A stretch of DNA of 64,000 bases, taken from NCBI RefSeq assembly GCF_963662255.1, contig NC_085055.1, positions 8,285,602 to 8,349,601 of the forward strand, written 5' to 3'. Origin of the DNA: Cinclus cinclus. Taxonomy: Eukaryota > Chordata > Aves > Passeriformes > Cinclidae. The translations under genes were made by a program, and so were the position numbers. The notes under the pieces were generated by a model. The model did not search any database and had not been told where the DNA came from. It saw only the letters and a program-made list of their open reading frames with translations. Below, in pieces: positions 25,544-40,177 of the stretch; position 1 is the stretch's first letter; the number at the start of each line of letters is the position of its first letter.

Positions 25544-26891
25544 CTGCAAAACAGATGAAATAGGTGTGCTGGGTTACAGGGAGATACTCCCATTCCAAGG
25601 CAGAGAACTGCAGCAAAACACAGCCTCTGTCACACCACGCTCAGAGCCCATTATGAAAACACAACGTACAGTGGAAAGAATGAATATTTGGCAGAAACGC
25701 ACATGAAAAGGAAAGCCAGCAAAATTTCTCTTTCCAGCATAAGGCTAGCAGCTTACACAAAACATGAATATTTTATCTGCTGAATCTCTCAGCTGCGCTG
25801 CTACTCTGCTGCCAGTCTAGGTGATATGAATAGTTCAGGATCACAAGTTACAAGGCTCTTTTGAAGACAAAACCCCCAGACTGTTTGGGTTTTTTTCTGC
25901 AAAATTAAACACCCCCCCATAGTCTTTATTCTCCAAATATGCTGACACCTGACAGGGCACTTAGATCCAGGGCATCAGTATCCCTTGACTTGTGTACACA
26001 AAGTCCCAGGAATTCTGGTAGGCAAATCAGAAACTGAAGAGTTCTGTTTTGCCAATGACAAACTTGTTCTGGGGATGCAAGTCATTCAAAACCATCCTTT
26101 TCAACATATTGACTAGAATAACAGTTCCTGTTCCTTCTCAGTGCTTTTCAAGGAGGATCTAGGAGGCTATGATTTGGTGCTCCATTCTATCTATGTAGAC
26201 CTCATAAATACCCTATCCTCTCTTCCCTCTCAAAAATCCCACTCTGGAGTGCAAGGCTTCAGTGGGACTGCTCTTCTCTCTGCCTCCCAAGAGCACTCAG
26301 CACTGGAGAAGCTGAGAAACACACACTGAGTGTCCAGAAACTTCACAAGAGGAAGAGGCTCAGCCATGTCAGGACAAACCAGAGGCAAGCAGGAAGAGTA
26401 TAAATGTCATAATCAGAGGATATACTGCAATCAAACATCTAAACAAAGATTAAGAAAAAAATCATTTAAAATTGTCTCTATTCCACTGTCCATGTAAGGA
26501 CCAGCCCAAGAACACTGTTTCCATGGGTCATTTTATCCAAACTCATGTCAATAATCTATTGAAGACCATCACTACAGTAACAACTCTGAGATCTTGCTGC
26601 AGTTCTGCAGGATCAGAAACTGAAAGCCAAAGTATTGTGCAAAACTGGGATGCCATCTGAATGCTCCTAGTAGTTCATACTGCTAACAGGAAAACTTACT
26701 GAATTTTCCAATTCAATACTTTTACATCATGCCTCTGAGGATTACAAAATTCATTGACAATACATGACCTTTCCTCTTTAGTAGTGCAAATCTAAACTCT
26801 CTGCAGAGGACAGAAAATGTGTTTGCAGCAGTGCCTCTCAAGCACAGGGAAGAGAATTAATCTGTTTACTTTTTATAAATACACAAATGTA

Positions 26892-26960
26892 AACATACCC
26901 TTCAGTAGTCTTAGATATACATAAACACATACATATCCTTCAGTAGCTCAACATATATTC
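26892..26960. repeat. Imperfect short direct duplication
   Basis: The string CCTTCAGTAG occurs twice (near 26900 and 26937), each preceded by ACATA-type sequence and followed by a related AT-rich stretch. Confidence 0.5.
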
Positions 26961-27477
26961 CACAGAAGAAAATTCTTTGATAATGCTCAAATAAAGACAA
27001 CAAATACATTGTGTTGCAGATTGTTACAGAAAGGGAGAGAAACTAAACATAGAAGTCTCAACCCAGAGTCTTCATGTTCAAATGATGTTCAGAATAGCAT
27101 CAGTTGTTGGCACAGAGATAAGCCAGTGGTACTTGTATGTTTGCTTTTTTATGCGGAGGGTTTTTGTTGCTTTGCTTGTTTGTGAGGTTCTTTGGTTGTT
27201 GTTGTTTGGAGGGGTTGTGGATTTTGTTTTCTTTTTAGCTAGATAGGAATGACTGAAGTCCTAAATTCAGCCAGGGAAACAGAGAGTGTCAGCAAGTGAT
27301 CCTATTTCAATTAGCATGCTGAAAGGCCATGCCAAGGTCTGAATGTCATTTGGCACCGAGGGATGGATGCAGGCAGCCACAGGAAGAGGCCTGGCTGAGA
27401 TGGCAGCATCAGCACAAGTGGATGTACAGCTGAGAACCTCCACTCAAGTGTGCATCCAGAGAAACTTTGTTTAAAAA

Positions 27478-27506
27478 CAAACACACACACACACCCACAC
27501 CCACAC
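27478..27506. repeat. CA-rich microsatellite
   Basis: A run of AC dinucleotides followed by CCCACAC units. It is likely polymorphic. Confidence 0.9.
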
Positions 27507-30500
27507 ATTCTATCAATGTTTTCTCAGTGTCAATACTGTAATATCTCTACCCTCATTATGGAAATGTATTGGGGGTTCTCCAGTTCTCTGAAAAGAAGGA
27601 TTTGAAGACAATCCTGAAGAGCAGATAAACATCAGGCTTACCTCCAAAATAAATTCTGGCACATTTGCCTAGATCTACAGATGTCTGGCAGAAAGGTTCC
27701 CTTTCCCTGAATGAAATATCTGCAATCAGCAGACCTGTTCCATTCTCAGTTCTATATTCAGGTTAGCCCTTGAACACTGACTTGAGATTTCCTGACTTCT
27801 TTTGGAAGGAGAGAAGGACACCTGTTTATCAAAGTACTTAATCCATGTCAAGTTAAAGAGAAAGGAATTCTGGCCATGGAATCAAGCAAGTAAAAAAGGG
27901 CTTTCTGGAGCTATCTAGTGCATGCACAGACATTCATGTGCACACACCATGTTACTGAGAGTGGATGTGTTTGTATGCAGACCCCTTTGGGGGAGCACTC
28001 TCACGAGCAGGTGTTGAACCACAGGGAAAATGAACCAGACTACAAAAGTCTCAATCCTGTCATACATTTTATCATATGAGCATGTAAGATTAATCATTCT
28101 GGAGGGACTTGGAAAGGTACTAACATTAAGTGATGTTATGTGCAATCACAGAGCTTATCTCCACAACCAGCATGAGCCTTATAGTACAGGATATGCAAAA
28201 TCAAATACTATAAAGGACAGATGTTCTCTCTACATTTGCCTGGAAAATTATGTTGATTTTTCTGGTTCGTTAAGCTCTGAAGACGGAAGTATTCTTCATG
28301 ATAAATAGGATGAACTGCTTTTCAAACTATACCTCATCTCACCTGATTCATGGCCATACCCTTTGTAACTCCGGAAGAGTTAGAGACTGTTCTCTGTTCT
28401 TAGTCACTTTGTTGGATACTGTCATACCTTTCCTGAGAATTAAAGTACAAAAAGTGAACTACTAGCAGTGAAACTACATGCACAGGAATACTGTTATATT
28501 ACACACAGCATTATGTCGTAGAGTAGTGCTGGCAAAAGTAATGATGCACACCCTTTACTGCTTGCTAAGGTACATGGCAGAGACACTGCTGCATGGACCA
28601 GCCAACTGCAGATTGGCAGGGCTCTGCTGCAACCAAGCAGGTCAAGTACTTAGGTCTCATTGAGTCTGAACTCCATATAATTCTGTCATAAATCAAACAA
28701 AAGTTGCTGCTCAGGTTCTTCCTGTAAATTAACATCTTTCTCCCCCACCATTTACAGAGATAGTGGCAAATTTCAAATAGTGACTTAAAAAATGAAGGCA
28801 ATCTTTCTAAAAGCACTGCAGTAAAGACTAGAAAATTCCATGGAAAACTCACATCCCTACAGTGTGGTCTATTATCAAACCTAAGAGTCAAACCGACGTG
28901 CTGGTATGCAGAAAATGTTCTTTCAAAGCCCAGCTCATCACAGATCTTGAACAGGTCATTTGGAGCAAACTGAACAGTCACTTATTCAACACAAGTTTTG
29001 GTGAGCCTGTCTGTAAAGTGAGATATTACTCACACATATCTCATCATCTGTAAAATAGGTATATCACAGCTTTCCTGACTTAAAAATTTTTAAACTAATT
29101 TCTTCATTCTTTGCACATGGCTCTGGGATTCCTCAGGGGAAGAGAAAACACAGAATTCAAATCGAATTAAAGGTCCATCTAGCTCAATATCCTCACTCCA
29201 ATGTTGGTAGATAGTGGCTACTGAGACAAAGGCAACAGGAAAATGAGAAGGACAATACTTCTCTTGGTGCATGTTCTTCCAAGTCCCAGCATTAAGGAAT
29301 AAATTAATTTATTCAGTCTGAGTTTGCATTGGAGCCATTGTGTCCAGCTGCCACTGATGGAGCAATCCTTCATGAATTTGGCTAATTTCTTTTGAACCCA
29401 TCTGTGCTTTTGGGCTTCACAGAGGCTGAAGAAGCTCAAAGCATTTTTGTCTATCATGTGGACAATGTAACATGCTGGTGCCCCAGCATGTGACAAAATC
29501 ACAAAATCATCTCTCTGCATACCAAGTACAAAGAACTGAAAAGCTAGTTTTGTGGTTTTCTCAGCCACTGCTGCTATTGTATATGCCCTGAAGCCCCTAG
29601 CCCTCCCAGTCCTGAAGTGAGTAAAGAAATACTGGAAACAGAGTTCCCTCTGGCAGAGCAAAAGTTCCACAGAGCAGAGTGAAACAATGAAGCTGTTAAG
29701 TTCACAGTATGTGGTTTCTCTCAGCTTGCTTTGGCAACTCTTTTGCAACAACTTAGACAAATATGGGGAATACACGTAGGTGGAGCTATAAAACTTTTCA
29801 CTCAAACTTGAAGGAGGCACGTTTTCTGCTAAGATTCACTAAGCATCTTTTTACAGAAGACGGCAGGAAATAATAAATCATTGCTGTACTTCTCACTAGC
29901 ACAAATAGCCATGGTCCAGAGATAGGATCAGGGGACTGAAAAAATATTAAGCTCTTTTATATAAACAAAAAAGTAATTCAGCAGTCATGCCTTAGCACAT
30001 TTTCTCAGAGCAGAGGAAGTCAGTTTGTTCCACTATCCTTATAAAGCTGCAGGCAAAAAGCAAGGAAAATATCCTGGCTGTGGAGCAATCTCCAAAGAAT
30101 TGAAGTACCATGGTGCTTACCAGAAACCTGTCAGTGGGGAACCTCACTTGCTTTTTCAGCAAATGGAAATCTGCAGAGAAAAATGCACTCAGGGAATAAG
30201 CAGTCATGAGACCTGTGTATGTATGTGTACGTATGGCTCCTTCCTAAAGCAGCCTTATTACATCCAATGCCCCTGAGACTTTTCACAAACAACTCCTCTT
30301 AGCTCCCTTTAATATGCCATCTTGGCTGCTGCTCTTCAGATCTATTCCTGCTCCAATTCAGTTCAGCTTGCCCTGTGCGACGCTTTCTCTTCCATGGAAA
30401 TGACACAATTCCTAGAGCTTCCAGTAGATAGGGAAGTTTCATAATGATTGGAGAAACGCAGAGGCACTGGTGTGCCACTGTAGCCACTGTGCCACTGTGT

Positions 30501-30583
30501 ACTGGTAGCACCAGTATAATCAGCGAACCACTCAGGAAGCAAAACTCTCTAGGAAAACAGCAGAAATTTGTGCTTAGCCTCAC

Positions 30584-30698
30584 CTGGGAATGCTGGTTAG
30601 ATAAGTGACCACATTCAGAAAATCGTCATCAGGTATCTCACTGAATCCTGCAAATTCTGGAAAGGTTATAATGGGTGCCCCATCCTTCCCTCTTCCTC
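30584..30698 (-). CDS. MCF2L2: MCF2L2 exon c3 (SEC14/CRAL-TRIO domain)
   Basis: A 115-base exon, entering after TTTTGCAG with two bases of a codon and ending with two bases (AG) at a GTGAGG donor. It encodes about residues 29-67. The sequence GRGKDGAPIITFPEFAGF is followed by SEIPDDDFLNVVTYLTSIP. The 'PIITFPEF' strand and 'NVVTYLTSIPS' helix are early elements of the SEC14-like domain in this family. Phase matches both neighbours (c2 gives G, c4 gives T to make Ser), and no stop occurs. Confidence 0.93.
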
Positions 30699-33600
30699 CT
30701 GCAAAAGAAAAGTCATAAAGTTTAGTAGGTGATTTTAAGCCTTTGGACAGAATGGTCACTACTCAAGTGGAAAACACTGTCATACTTCTTGTAAAGCACC
30801 AACATCCAGTAATCGTCATCAGCTCCCATTTCATACAATTCACTGCAGTTTCATTACCTCCATTTACTCCAGATGAGATCCTAGCCTTTGAGAGTCTCAT
30901 CTTTTTCATTAATCTTCTGCACAATTCTGAATAAGTGGGTTTTTTTTCTTTCTTTGTTTCCATTTTCAAATAATTACTTGTGATATTACTACAATATTTC
31001 CCTATGTATAGGCACAGCATTCTCCAATTCCTTCTAGACATCAAATGAAATGAAGTAACAGAGCATCCAAGTTTTGAATACACACATATAGCTCACAGTA
31101 CAAGCCTGGGACCAATCCAGACTTAGGTCTTTCCTTAAGAATGTTCAAAGTGCAAGGATGAATTTCACTTATCGTGCTTATTTGCATCAAATCTCTATTA
31201 AACAGGACAGGAAACTGCAAAACTATAAGCAATAAGGTTATGAAGAGTCCCTTTATGAGAGATTCCCTGATCCAGATTCAGGTAGAGCTACAGAAAGCAT
31301 GGAGCCAAGCCTCTTGGAACCATCAGCCTTTACAGTTCTCCTGACACAATGCTCAGCTCCCAGAGCTGCTGGAGTCCACAGCACAAACCCTGTTTACTTG
31401 TAGCACCAGCCCTAACTTGGTTCCACTAATAAATCCAGACATTGCTCCGACCACACAGAATTAAAAGGGGTTTTCTCAACAGCTTGGGCTCAAAGCTGAG
31501 AGCAGACTGATGAGGCAGCAGCACATAAAAGAACATGATGAAACAAAGCTTTTGTTACAGGTACCTTATTGATTAGTTCTCCTTAAACAGGGTATTAACG
31601 ACATGCTTTTCCCTGAGTCTTTCTCCTTTCTTTGCAATCTTTATGTAAACCTCTTTTTGCACCAGGCTCAGGAATTCTCTAACAACCCAGTACTGAGTGT
31701 AGTTCTGCTGTAGACACAGTTTTCTGAGTCATTTATCACACACAGAGGACTCTTGCCCAAGGGACATCCAGATTCTGGGCTTCTCTTTAGTAAAGAGGAA
31801 GCTGTGAGGCAGTAAATTACCTTCCTCAGGAAAATATCCAATAAATTATGCCATTAGAAGCATAGGAGTGAAGGGTGAAAATAAAAAGCATTCTCATTCC
31901 TTGAAAGCACCCTCTTAATGCCCATAAATAATCCCTGTTTCCAGGCTGTTCCCATCCACCATTGCCTTTCCCTGTTGATAACTGCAGCTGATGCCACAAA
32001 CCAGTTTCTCCTGCTCCTGTGTTGGTGGTCATTGAAAGGAGGTGCTCCAGTAATTCCTGGCTATTTCTCTGAAGAGTGAACAGTCCCTTGTTAGTCCTGA
32101 TCCTGCCTCTGCCCTATCCTCACAGCCTTGGTTGGATTATTTAAATCCGCTCTGTGCTCTCTGGCCATGGAGAGCTAGGATGCTGAGGAATACAATGTTT
32201 GAACAAGGTAAAATTCAGAGCACTAGAAAGCAGGAATTTCTAACAAGGAAATGCTGTTTCTTCTTGACATCTGGTGGTATGCTATCAACACACTACCCCT
32301 TTAGCCCCTCTTTTCCTTCCTGAAGGTTGATTATTGCTTTGATTACATCTGTAAATGACTCAGTTGTGTTAGCTCATTCACTAAACTCACCTTGCTAGGG
32401 AGAAAACAGGCCTACAGAGACTCAAAGGTCTCTTAGCCAAGAGGGAAAGCAAGAAAGCCATCATTCACACTGAATTGAATTGGTTTTCAAATGCTGAGAG
32501 AGCCACAGCCTCCACACTGACCTCCCCACTGGCCTTGAGGTGATGCCAAAAGCTGATGCATGGCAGCTGGATCTCCAGCTGCACTGCCTGTAGTCAGCAG
32601 TGATGGAGAATATGCTGTCATGCAAATTTAGTCAGGCTTTCCCCAGACTACTGCACTCTAGACCAGGAACTCCAACCAGCAGGTTCCCAGTTAGGCTGGT
32701 TTGTTATAGATTCTCACTGACATCTCCTGGACACAAACAGTAATAGCCAGGAAAATTCAATACCAAATTTGTCTGCTGTCTCTTTGTGCAGAGCTCTGTG
32801 CATGCCATGGTATTTCATACCTAGTATCTTGTGAACATTCATAGGATTTCTGGGCAGCAAACTTTCCCATTCACGTATTTCAAATATGTGAATATACTTT
32901 AAATGAGGAAGATGTAGTAACTCAGAATATTTTGGTTTAAAGCATCAATATTTGCCATTGGAGGATAAGATAGAGATTCCCCTGGAACCACTCCTTCAGC
33001 ACCCTTTGGTTTAGCTGCAGTTATACCCAAGATTTGCTTAAACTTCAAGTTTCAAATGGTACTTCTAATGCTCCTGATGACCAAGATCTTTGTGTCCCTT
33101 TTATTTCATTTCTTGCATCTCCATTCACATACGCGCTCTTCTTCCCTGGCCTCTTCCCTGAGACAGATGAGACAGGCTGAAGATGCACTCTGTGTAAGTG
33201 GGTGTGTATTTTTGTCATGGGATCTTCTATAAAAAGCCATCCAAGGAATGAATGTAAGCAGACTGAACACCGACTTCTTGTTTTCACCACTGGCAACAAA
33301 TCTAGGGCACTCATGAGCAGCCTCAGACTGAACATTCAACAGAGTCAGCAGCTCCTGCCTCTGACTAAGCCACAGGCCCTTAACAGCTCCTGATCTCCAT
33401 CTCATTCTCCAATGTGAAGGCAACATTTCTTGCTGCAACTACACCAGAACCCCCAGATGGTTCAACAGGGCTGTATTTCAGACATGGAAATAAACAAGGA
33501 AACCTTCTATTCCTGCCACAGCAGGAAATTAGGGGGAAGTTTGAGGGAGTTTGGTATTCAGAAATTGTTCAGTACTATGATGAGAAGAGAGCAGAAATGT

Positions 33601-34279
33601 CTGAAGTGTTGAGTGGCAAGCAATACCACAAGTATGCTATGAATGGGGTTTTCCTGCCCATATCTGAACTTTGAGCAGTAGTTGAGGTAAAGGAAAATGA
33701 TCCATATCCACTTGGATAAGGGATATAAGGGAAGTTCCTTAAATACCAAGGGTGTCTGAAAAACTCTCTCCTCTGTATGAGAGAGCAATTCCATACATCT
33801 AAATGTTAATGCCATTTTTTTTCCCCTGACACTAATCCAAGAATTGCTGCAGTATGCAAATTTCTGCAGAATGTGAATTGACAAGCTGCAGCCCCGTTTT
33901 TTCCTCAGCCATCAACATTTCTTTCTAGGGAGTTGCTACAAGATTTCTTCCAGTCCTTGAAAAACTTCAGCTAGATGCTACTCAATGTCTTGAAAGAGCA
34001 GAAAGCACAAATTAAGAGCCAGTAGGGACAGTCTTCAGTCAGTCCCATAGCCGTAAGAACTGAGTATATGGAATTTGGCCCCAAGAACTCTCTATATACC
34101 TTCCCTGTGCTTGCTGGGACTGTGCATAATCCCTACACTCCTGGCCATCACTTGTGAGAAGAGTCCAGTTGCCAAGAGAGTAGAAGAGTTTACAGCCCAT
34201 CATAAATAAGGCAGATAGGCACAGAACAAGTTCCAGCAGCTCCATAGAACACCAGAATCAAAAATTAGTCCTCAAGAGG

Positions 34280-34316
34280 AAAAAAACAAACAAACAAACA
34301 AACAAACAAAAAAAAA
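34280..34316. repeat. (CAAA)n microsatellite
   Basis: About six consecutive AAAC/CAAA units flanked by A runs on both sides. The reverse strand reads as TTTG repeats. Confidence 0.92.
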
Positions 34317-36584
34317 GACACTGTCTAGAAAGTGAGGGTACAAAGAGGGAGACAGAAGTGCTGAAGAGAGTGAGACAATGAGCAGAGAGGTGAGAGGGGC
34401 TACTTTACAGCTGCCAGAGCAGTCTGTGCTATTCAGAAGTGCCAGCGCAGCTGGGCCTGAGGACTGCCAGGAGCAAAGGAGCTTTTGAGGCATGAGCTGA
34501 GCTAAGGAGCTCCAAGGGAGAAGCAAGCAATACCTTGATTTTAGTGTAGTCAGAAGCAAAAACAAAAACACACTGAAAAATAGGCATCAGGAGAGTGGCT
34601 GTGCCTGGAAGTTTCTCTGACTTGCAGATCTTCCAGGCACTATTAGATGCCACCATGCAGCACTCTCCAAGCACCACAGCCACCCCCAGCACCTCCTGGC
34701 AGATCCAAATACTGGTGCCCAGCCAGGGAGCCAGCAGCTGGTGGCAGTGACCATTGCAAGCAGCAGCCACGAACACTGGAGGTTCAGTTGGCAGCAGGGG
34801 AGGTTCAGGCAGTCCCACAGCTGAACTAACACAAGGCTCACTCCTGGCTCTGTCTTAGGGCAGCCAGGCTATCCCACAGCAGCCTCCTGTGGCTGGGTCA
34901 CTGCTTCTCAGTCATACCCCAGGCTGTTCCATCATAAGTAGCCATAGAATTTTGCCTGCAGAGGAAACCCAACCTGAGCTCTACAAGCTGGAGCACAACT
35001 GATGTAAATAACAACAGGATTTAGAAGAGCAGAGGGCTTAACTGCCTGGTGAAAGGCTAGACTTCCAAGGAAAATATTACTTCACCTTCTGCCTGGCTTG
35101 CAGAAGGAGAATGACAGCAACTCATTCCTTCTCTTTCTGGGCACATTCCTTAATTTGCTCAGCTTTTCCTCTTCACTTGTGGCTCAAGAGGAAAGGGAAA
35201 GGAAGAACCTGGGTGACAGGTCAGAAATCAGAGTGAATGTGGAAGGTTAAGAAATTTAGAAGAGATAGCACACAAGCTGTGTCAGGGTTGCACAAGGTAC
35301 CCATGGTAATGGGACCTTCATTCACTCTTATGTGTGCCAATCCCCCAAGTCCCAGGACACAGAGCACCATTCATAGCTGCTCCTATTAGACAGACTTTCC
35401 AGCAACAAATGCAGTCTGGATAGCTGCTGCAGTGAAGATGGGGCCAGAATTCAGCTGTGGAAACAAAACAGCTGAAGTATTTGGGGAAGGAATATATGAG
35501 GGGTTATGGCAGCTGAGAAAATTTAATTTTGCTTTGCAGTGTAAAGGGTGTGACTGAAAAATGAGGTGTGAGTGCTGAATTCTGAGAGCTTTCACAGCTG
35601 AAGAGGTATGTTGGTATGACTGATGTAAAAGCAGAAAGCCATCACAACTGCAGGCCAAGGCCCTGAACACAATGAGGATCTTAGAAAATCTCCCACTCCT
35701 CAGTCCTAGCCCACCTATGCTTCCCAAAAAAATCTATGGTTGAGACAATCCGGGGCTACGCTGAAGCCCTATTCTATAGCCAGCAGCTCCTCTAACTAGA
35801 CATCACCAAATATGCTGACCCCCTTGGGAAATAAAACCAAAACAAACAAAAAGGCACCAGCCCAACAAAGGGGCTATAGTCAGGAGAAGTTCCAAAAGTT
35901 AGTCTGCAAGTTTCCAGAGCTCACCTCCCCAGCCTGCCACAGACACTAACTCATCAGTTAGTATTGGAAAGCGTTCTCACAAATGCTGCTGACACGTGCG
36001 GGCTTAACTCCTTGGGCCTGCCCACATTCAGAGAGCTCCCCGAGTCATCACAGCCCAGCCCTGACTACAGCTCATCTCCTGGGTTACACAGCCAAAAAGT
36101 CTAATGATACCTGGGCGGAAATTTCACTGCTTTGGTCAGGTCTTGCTTTTTCCAAGCTCGGTTTTTTGGTTTTCCATGTTGATTAAGGGTTGCGAGTGAT
36201 ATTAATTTCTCATTAAATCATGCTTTCTGGGTCTCAATTTTTATAAAAGATCCAAAAAGATCCAAATTGTCCTTTTGGCAAGGTCAGGCCAGGTTTTCCA
36301 AAAGGCTCTGTTTAAACGGGAAGCAGATGGCCAAACACCCTCCAGGTTTTGCAAATTAAATAAACTGGCTTCTGAGTCAGTTACCATTTTCAGATATACT
36401 CTCCTATCCACTGAGGTCTGTTAACAGGAGCAGAACACAAAGAAAATTATTCTCACTGCTAATACACTTCGTGACAATTTGTCTAATAAAGTCGTGATTT
36501 AGCAACATGATCCATTATAGCTGCAAATGGCAGATTGGGCTCTTTGACAGGGTAATTACAGATAAGAACAGGTTGTGAAGCTAG

Positions 36585-36609
36585 AGATAAAAAAAGAGGG
36601 GGGGGAAGG
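36585..36609. repeat. Purine-only tract
   Basis: An A run (7 bases), then GA, then eight G and further A/G. It is asymmetric, with purines only on the plus strand. Confidence 0.8.
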
Positions 36610-39600
36610 AATAGTAGCAGCTCCAAGAGCAGACTGGTACAGCAGTTTATTAGTCTGTCAGCAAGACAGAAAAAGTATTTTACTAGTGATTCTTTATTCT
36701 TGAGTAAAATCTGGAATAACCACGTTTTCAGTACTAATCAACTTTGCAGTCTAGTTCCCTTAAGAGCTACAGGAAACACACAGACCTAGCTGAGCACTCC
36801 TGTTGTATTGTCACATCTGTAGTCCCATAACTGGGAGTTTGGTTTTCAGGGAAAGGAAAGAGTCAGCAGTGGTATCAGAGGGCTAAATCAGCACATGAGA
36901 AAAGAGGTGACCAAAGTAAAATTACGTGATTAAGGACATTGCCACATTACACTTCAGCCTTTTCCATTACCTCAGTGGATCAGGGAAGGCTTTGGACAGA
37001 TACCCTGTTCTTGGCATGAAGTAAGGTCTTGATTAGTGTGGTCGGTGGAGACCAAGACAGACCTGGTCCTGACCAGGACACACAGGAAGCTGTTAGTAGG
37101 TAATACATTCATTATAACTAGACCCTGATACAATCAAACACCAAACTCATTAGACTTGATATGTAATTCCTACCATCTGCTTGGAGACCACAGGACAGTC
37201 AGATCCCCTTAAGAAGTTTGCACACAGCAGAAGTGGAGAGAAGTGTTTCTAATGAGTCATGTCCAGAGAAAACAAAGGGCCTTTGATTCAATCATTTTCC
37301 TCTTTCTTTTCTGCTTTACTGCAAGGGAACACTATGAGTTCACTGCATCTGTTTCAGTTGCCAGCTGTTACTAAAAAGGTGGTATTAACCAGAGAAGTAC
37401 TAATTTATGACAAAGTTGAAAGTCAGCCACTGACTTTCTTTATCACTGGACAAAAGCATTTGGGGTCCGCAGGACTGAACAGGAGAGATTGACAGAGCTA
37501 GAGGCTGTGGAGTAACAGAAACCAGACTCAGTGCTACATCCTCTGGGCTCTGCACAAGCATGGAAGAAGTGACTGGCTGTATTCTGGGGGTTGCAGCCTC
37601 CAGATTGAAAGAAACCCCATCTAGTTTAAATCAGTGTATACCACTACTAAGTTGTGCAGATAAACATAATTTATGTCTATAACGCTCCACAAGAATATTG
37701 GAATTGTATTTTACTGCCCATGATGGTGACACCAAAGAACAGAAGGATTTTTTTCTCCAGACAGTGGCTACTGAGCTGCAACATTTCAATATGGAAAACC
37801 AGGAAATAGGCTAAGTATCAAATTTGCAGCCACCATGTAGGCAAGCGCTGAAGCACCAAAATATTTGTGGTTGCTCAAACCTAATGAAAAGCAGCAAACA
37901 GCATGCTTTGAAAAAGCTACAGAACCATCTGGAAAAAAAAATCTAATTCAAATTAGGTCATTTATGTGTGAATGACTTTAATAAGAGAAATGAGGCAGAA
38001 GAGTGCCCCGTTTTGTTTCCAATGCATGAAAAAGCCAAGCTTTTGCTAAAGGAAAAAGAAAGTTACATTATTTAGAGAAATGCATTTTTAAAAAGTACAG
38101 TAATGTCTGGCTTGCAACTAAAGTTCTCTTTGCAGGAGGCAATAGAGGGAGAGTAAGAAAGATTCCTGCTGTGTTTTACCTATGACTCACCAGTGGTGAC
38201 CAACAGAATAAGACACTTGGCCAAAGGGGCTTCTAAGCCTTCCTTATCTTCTTCACATGCTACCATAGGGATTTTGGAGTAAGGGACGCACATTTTCAAA
38301 TTCAGCTGCAAACTTCAGACTGAAATCAACTTAGAAATTATGAACTATAGTGCCCTGTTATATAGTAGGATGTTATTTCTGGACTGTACTGAGGAGATTT
38401 TAGATAAGCCAAAAATTCTTAAAATGTGATTCATTATTTATGTAGATGGGGCCATGAAAGACACCTTCTCACTCTCCTTTGGTATTTGTTAGTAGTACTT
38501 CTATGTTGATGACCCAGTTATTTGCTGATTCCTAACAAACAAACTTCTCAGCCATTCCTTCTATGAAGAGTAATTTTTCAAGTCTTTAAGCAGCTCCCAT
38601 TTAAACAGCCTTATTTAAACACCTTTCTCATCACTTCCAAGAAGGAAATAATTAGATAAATGTGAAGAAATGAATTTGCAAAAATAGCAGGTGAGAATAC
38701 AGACACTTGTGAAATCCTGAGTCCATAAAGAAATATGAAAATTCTTTTTTTTTTGACATTTTTATTCCAAGTTTAATGTTCTAACTGGAACTGGGAATGG
38801 GTTTTTTCTTCTGTTTAGTAAACCACTTTCCATAAGCTGCTCATTACACTCTGTATTCAGCTTTTGCTATTCATCCCAAATATTGCAAGGTAATGGGGTT
38901 CAGAAATAGTAATGCTCCACATTTTACTGGGTAAGCAATTGAATATGAGGCACTCAGCTCTCAACAATTCCTACTTACCCTGCACTGAACACAACAATGG
39001 GATGAAAAGGATTTGAGCAATTTAATGCAGTTATAGACCCTGTCCTGCCCAGAGGGTTGTGTTCATTAGGAATTCTGGGAAGGTGGGACCCTGAGATGTT
39101 TTACTGCAGATCAAAAGGCAGCTGGTTCCACCTTTGCTTAGACAACACCCTCTGTCTAATGCAAATCCTTTAGTTATAGAGCCCAGGAAACTACCACAAG
39201 ATCCTACCCAGAAGCCTCCAAAATCAAGTTTTAATACTCAGAGCCTCATAGAGAATTCTGTGTAAGCTAAATTTGGATTTCTTTTGGCAACTTGGAATAT
39301 ATTTTAAAATGCAAAAACACAGCAAGGGCTGGGCCTGCTGAGCTGACCATTTCCAGAGCTGGGCTGGTGCATTCTCTGCACTCTATACCCAGTGTTCCTT
39401 TCCACAAAGAGAGACAGGCTTTTCAAGAGGACTTTCTTATAATCTCAGCATTTTGTGCAAATTCATGACACTTCACTGTTTCTATGGGGAATATGATAAG
39501 CAAATTCTGAATTTTCTTATGTGCAGAACAGGCAAAAATGGAGACAAAAAGGATTTGCCAGAGGCCACACAGTCAACAGTGGAAACTGTTTTAGGACCCA

Positions 39601-40177
39601 GATAAGATTTTATCATCTACAGTATCCAAAATAATGTATTAAATAATTTGCCAAATATTTCAGTATCAGCTCTTTCTTTAGAGAAGGAACTGCGTCACTT
39701 TGTGTGATTGCAAACTTCAGGCAAACAAAGGACTATGTAATAATCATATCTTTTAAAGATTAGACCCTTACACTTTAGCAATGAATCATTTCTAAAACAA
39801 AGGCAAACGAGGAAGAAGGGGGAGGTCATTAATAGATCCCTGTTAGACGAAAATCTTTTCCCACAAACAAGATGCTCGGACATTGTGCAAAGATATGTAG
39901 TGACAGTTTTGTTTAATTTTTTGCCCTCTAAATATGTTCCTCTTGGTCCATTGTGGAGAACATGGAAAATGAACTTGCCTTAAAAAAAGCCAAGTACAGC
40001 AGCTTGGCATTTATTGATTCCATACATCATGAATATCGGATTGTAGCAGCACTTTTCAGGAGCAGTATGAAAATACTATTGCAATTGCTGTACAGAGCTA
40101 AAGGGTGACAGTCAGAACAACATATTCCAATATGTTTCCATGAGAATCATGGAGCATCATTACCAGCAACTTCTTAC

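Larger units (their letters stand above)
25544..30583 (-). other. MCF2L2: Intron between c3 and c4 (5.0 kb)
   Basis: Contains a CA-rich microsatellite at about 27478-27506 and an imperfect duplication near 26892-26960. The longest ORF in the window (29218-29820 minus, 200 codons) lies here but has no domain, paralogue resemblance or splice support. Confidence 0.7.
30699..40177 (-). other. MCF2L2: Intron between c2 and c3 (9.5 kb)
   Basis: A large intron with a CAAA repeat (34280-34316) and a purine tract (about 36585-36609). A more GC-rich patch at about 34.4-34.95 kb carries overlapping ORFs on both strands, none protein-like. No gene was recognised in it. Confidence 0.65.

Noticed and set aside
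29218..29820. Longest ORF in the window (200 codons, minus strand)
   Set aside because: It lies inside an intron, has no domain or motif, is rich in Ser, Leu and Cys as random AT-rich sequence tends to be, and has no family resemblance.
34380..34930. GC-rich patch with overlapping ORFs on both strands as a second gene or LTR
   Set aside because: Few CpGs, no protein features and no LTR ends or primer-binding site seen.
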